From NCBI RefSeq assembly GCF_036997615.1, contig NZ_JAWLQA010000008.1: a DNA stretch of 64,000 bases. One strand, given 5' to 3'. Positions 62,029 through 64,000 of this stretch are shown here, one piece after another. The DNA comes from Brachyspira sp949287565 (GTDB taxonomy: Bacteria; Spirochaetota; Brachyspiria; Brachyspirales; Brachyspiraceae). Position numbers and translations under genes: made by a program. Under the pieces are notes generated by a model. It did not search any database, was not told the DNA's origin, and worked only from the letters and a program-made list of their open reading frames with translations. The stretch's first letter is position 1; each line of letters starts with the position of its first letter.

Positions 62029-62859
62029 TCAATTATTGTTAGAATTTTCTATATTGGCCATAAATAATTCATCTGAAGGAAGAACTAAATTTTCAATATT
62101 GTCTTCTTTACCCTGACATAGCTTAAAGAAATCACAAAACTCACAATGCCTTCCAACCTTTTTATCAAAAGCTCTGTCATACCTTATATCATCAACTATT
62201 TCATCAAACCATTCTCTTAAATAATTAATAGATTCGGGAGTAAATTCTATAGTATCTAGTTTATCATCTTCAAAATGATAATAAGAACCGCTTGTAACCT
62301 TACATTTAAGCCCATCCAATATACAGGCGTATAATTTCAGCTGTATGGTTTTTCTTTCTCTCTCCTCATTATCTTCACCAACATCATAATACTTTGTGGT
62401 TTTATAGTCTACAATCTGTAATGTACCGTCAGCAGATAAATCTATTCTGTCTATTCTTCCAAATAAAATATAATCTCTGACTCTATTTTCCATATAGCTT
62501 TCTATCTTGTAAGGAACTTTCTGTCCGAATGAATTAAAGAAATTTGAAAGCATATAAAGTCCTCTTTCACCGAGTTCCTTTTCCTCTTCTCTGCTATTAA
62601 AAAAGGCCCTTATACCGCTTCTTTTCCATACATTTCTAAAAATATTATACAGATTCTCTAAAGTTCTTTCCTCTGCTCTCTGTTCATAAAATTCTTTACA
62701 AGCCAAATGTATAGCATTACCAAAGATAAAGTAAACATTAACACTTCTTTTTTGCTTTTTAAAAGGTTTTTCTATATAAGTATACCTATACTTTCTGGGA
62801 CAAAGCAAATATGTAGACATGCTGTATTCACTAAATCTCTGTAATTTTTTAGCTTCCAT
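62029..62859 (-). CDS. RecB-like PD-(D/E)XK nuclease with cysteine cluster
   Basis: 276 residues. SEYSMSTYLLCPRKYRYTYI opens it with the first Cys of a cluster; GRIDRIDLSADGTLQIVDYK holds the nuclease Asp and Asp-Tyr-Lys motif; IQLKLYACILDG is the usual helix with Gln; the C-terminus HCEFCDFFKLC supplies three more Cys. This is the layout of the PDDEXK_1 group (Cas4, AddB C-terminal and related), where four Cys hold a 4Fe-4S cluster. No cas genes or CRISPR repeats are present, so I call it a repair-type nuclease rather than Cas4. Confidence 0.85.
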   Translation of the reverse strand: MEAKKLQRFSEYSMSTYLLCPRKYRYTYIEKPFKKQKRSVNVYFIFGNAIHLACKEFYEQRAEERTLENLYNIFRNVWKRSGIRAFFNSREEEKELGERGLYMLSNFFNSFGQKVPYKIESYMENRVRDYILFGRIDRIDLSADGTLQIVDYKTTKYYDVGEDNEERERKTIQLKLYACILDGLKCKVTSGSYYHFEDDKLDTIEFTPESINYLREWFDEIVDDIRYDRAFDKKVGRHCEFCDFFKLCQGKEDNIENLVLPSDELFMANIENSNNN

Positions 62860-62896
62860 AAATTAAAATTATTATTAATCTATATATTCATAATAG

Positions 62897-63772
62897 TTAT
62901 TGTGCTTTTTCTGTTGTATTATTTTCAGTTTCAGTAGTAGAAGTATATTTATTAAGTAACTCTTTTATATCTGTATCAGTAGTAATATCTACAGGTTTTT
63001 TTCCTTCTATATCGGCTATATTAGCATCTGCATTGTTTTTCAAAAGTATCTCTACCGCTCTGTAACTATCAGAAGCTGCCGCAAAATGTAATGCAGTCCA
63101 ACCATCATCATCTTGGAAATTAACATCTGATTTAAATTTAAGCAATGCTGCTATAACTGTTACCTGATTATTCATAGAAGCCCACATTAAAGGAGTAGTT
63201 CCTGTATTATCTCCAACATTAACTATGTCTATACCTGAACTTTTTGCAGCAGAAGAATCTAATATCACAGAAACAACATTAGCATTTCCTCTTGCTGAAG
63301 CAATATGTACTGCCATAGCATCATCTATACTATCTTTAGCAAGTACATCGGCACCATAACTTAAAAGCATATTTGCTATATCTGCATATCCATAATATGA
63401 AGCAAGTAAAAGAGGTGTCTGACCATCAGCATACCATTTATTATCCCCATCCATTAATATTGTATCAACAGGAAGTACAGGATTCATATTAATCCATTTT
63501 TGTGATAATAATTCTTTTACTATAGTAGGATTATTTTCTTTTACAGCAACATGCAATGCAGACCAACCTTCTGAATTAGTGATATTAGCATCTGTTCCTT
63601 GTTTTAATAATTCTCTGATTTTAATAACATCACCATTTTCTATATAATTAAAAAATTCATTGTCGGAGTTGGTAATTACATAACTTTGTAAAGTTTCAGA
63701 ATTTGTTACATCTTGTGAATATAATATAAAACTAAATAAAAACAAACTAACCGCAACAAATATTTTTTTCAT
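62897..63772 (-). CDS. Exported ankyrin repeat protein
   Basis: 291 residues with a signal peptide (MKKIFVAVSLFLFSFILYSQ, cleavage before DVTNSE). Six ankyrin units follow, of about 33 residues: NSEGWSALHVAVKENNPTIV, DGQTPLLLASYYGYADIANM, AMAVHIASARGNANVVSVIL, GTTPLMWASMNNQVTVIAAL, DGWTALHFAAASDSYRAVEI. It ends in a Thr/Glu-rich tail. It is probably periplasmic or outer-membrane associated and binds proteins. Spirochaetes of this group carry many such proteins. Partner unknown. Confidence 0.88.
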   Translation of the reverse strand: MKKIFVAVSLFLFSFILYSQDVTNSETLQSYVITNSDNEFFNYIENGDVIKIRELLKQGTDANITNSEGWSALHVAVKENNPTIVKELLSQKWINMNPVLPVDTILMDGDNKWYADGQTPLLLASYYGYADIANMLLSYGADVLAKDSIDDAMAVHIASARGNANVVSVILDSSAAKSSGIDIVNVGDNTGTTPLMWASMNNQVTVIAALLKFKSDVNFQDDDGWTALHFAAASDSYRAVEILLKNNADANIADIEGKKPVDITTDTDIKELLNKYTSTTETENNTTEKAQ

Positions 63773-63865
63773 GGAAATACCCTCAACTATATTATATTTC
63801 TACAAATTATAGTATATATTTAAAAATATACAACAATTAATATAATAATTTTCATACTATACTAC

Positions 63866-63894
63866 TTGATATATTGACTTATATAAACTATTAT
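63866..63894 (+). promoter_or_regulatory. Promoter of the truncated last gene
   Basis: TTGATA (63866-63871) and TATTAT (63889-63894) with 17 bases between them. AAGGAG at 63903-63908 and ATG at 63917 follow. Confidence 0.4.
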
Positions 63895-63916
63895 TATATT
63901 ATAAGGAGCATGAATA

Positions 63917-64000
63917 ATGAAAAAACCAACACACAACACACAACACACAACACACAACACACAACACACAACACACAACCTGTCACTTATACACAACTGA
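63917..64000 (+). CDS. Gene start that runs into a probable artefact
   Basis: ATG at 63917 with AAGGAG eight bases before it and a promoter in front reads MKKP and then a Thr/His/Asn/Gln repeat from the microsatellite. A TGA falls exactly at the last base, inside adapter-like sequence, so the frame after about codon 4 is not trusted. The true gene, beginning MKK, probably continued beyond the assembly end. Confidence 0.25.
   Translation: MKKPTHNTQHTTHNTQHTTHNLSLIHN
63928..63976. repeat. Microsatellite AACACAC, seven copies
   Basis: Seven perfect tandem copies of a 7-bp unit, unlike anything else in the window in base composition (C/A only). It adjoins adapter-like sequence and may be an assembly artefact. 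Confidence 0.85.
63980..64000. other. Tn5/Nextera mosaic-end-like sequence at the contig edge
   Basis: The last 21 bases begin CTGTCACTTATACACAACT; the standard Nextera transposase adapter is CTGTCTCTTATACACATCT. Two of 19 bases differ. I read this as leftover library adapter, not genome. Confidence 0.75.

Noticed and set aside
62029..62859. Cas4 of a CRISPR system
   Set aside because: The protein has the Cas4-like nuclease and cysteine pattern, but no other cas gene or repeat array exists in the window; the broader RecB-like family fits as well.

Overview
The window is very AT-rich and carries a spirochaete-type flagellar motor operon (fliF-fliG-fliH-fliI-fliJ), many tetratricopeptide and ankyrin proteins, DUF285 (BspA-like) repeat proteins and several PD-(D/E)XK 'Rpn/transposase-like' genes. 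This combination suggests Brachyspira or a close relative; the genus call is an inference from gene content, not from a marker gene. The right edge (63928-64000) looks like a contig end: a 7-bp microsatellite followed by a near-copy of the Tn5/Nextera mosaic end.

Layout. 1-5400: truncated oligopeptide-binding lipoprotein, a D-2-hydroxyacid dehydrogenase whose 3' end is frameshifted, a tail-anchored protein, a TPR membrane protein, an XPB-like helicase and an orphan PTS EIIB domain. 5486-19368: an array of five related minus-strand genes. Four are full-length fusions of DUF285 leucine-rich repeats to a DUF4132 module, without a signal peptide; the fifth is internally deleted. An Rpn-like gene and three copies of a dispersed modular repeat lie between them. 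19597-25870: a type I restriction-modification operon (hsdM, a cysteine-containing unknown, half-size hsdS, hsdR). 25875-30281: a flavodoxin pseudogene, a Xaa-Pro peptidase, an EamA transporter and more copies of the repeat. 30281-36542: an operon of a second DUF4132 protein, a TPR protein and a helical-repeat protein. 36543-37201: a structured non-coding region. 37202-40200: RNase R and an Rpn-like gene.

40387-49126: an NHL/VWA-like exported protein, tRNA-Thr and the flagellar operon. 49357-55904: housekeeping genes (pncC, gmk-rpoZ-miaA, gltX plus a receiver protein) and a lipoprotein. 55997-63772: small lipoprotein, CAP protein, heptose genes hldD and rfaE2, an RNA methyltransferase, an Rpn-like gene broken by two small hairpin elements, an Eis-like acetyltransferase, a RecB-like nuclease and an ankyrin protein.

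The main points for follow-up are: (i) the LRR-DUF4132 fusion array and the separate DUF4132-TPR-helical-repeat operon sharing the same C-terminal module; (ii) a roughly 60-nt hairpin element that resembles the 3' end of an Rpn-like gene and has entered another Rpn-like gene twice; (iii) Rpn-like genes that all have a -10 box exactly 6 nt before the ATG, suggesting leaderless mRNAs; (iv) a dispersed repeat whose copies differ by GC-rich cassettes at fixed sites, with a similar GC-rich insert inside a coding region.
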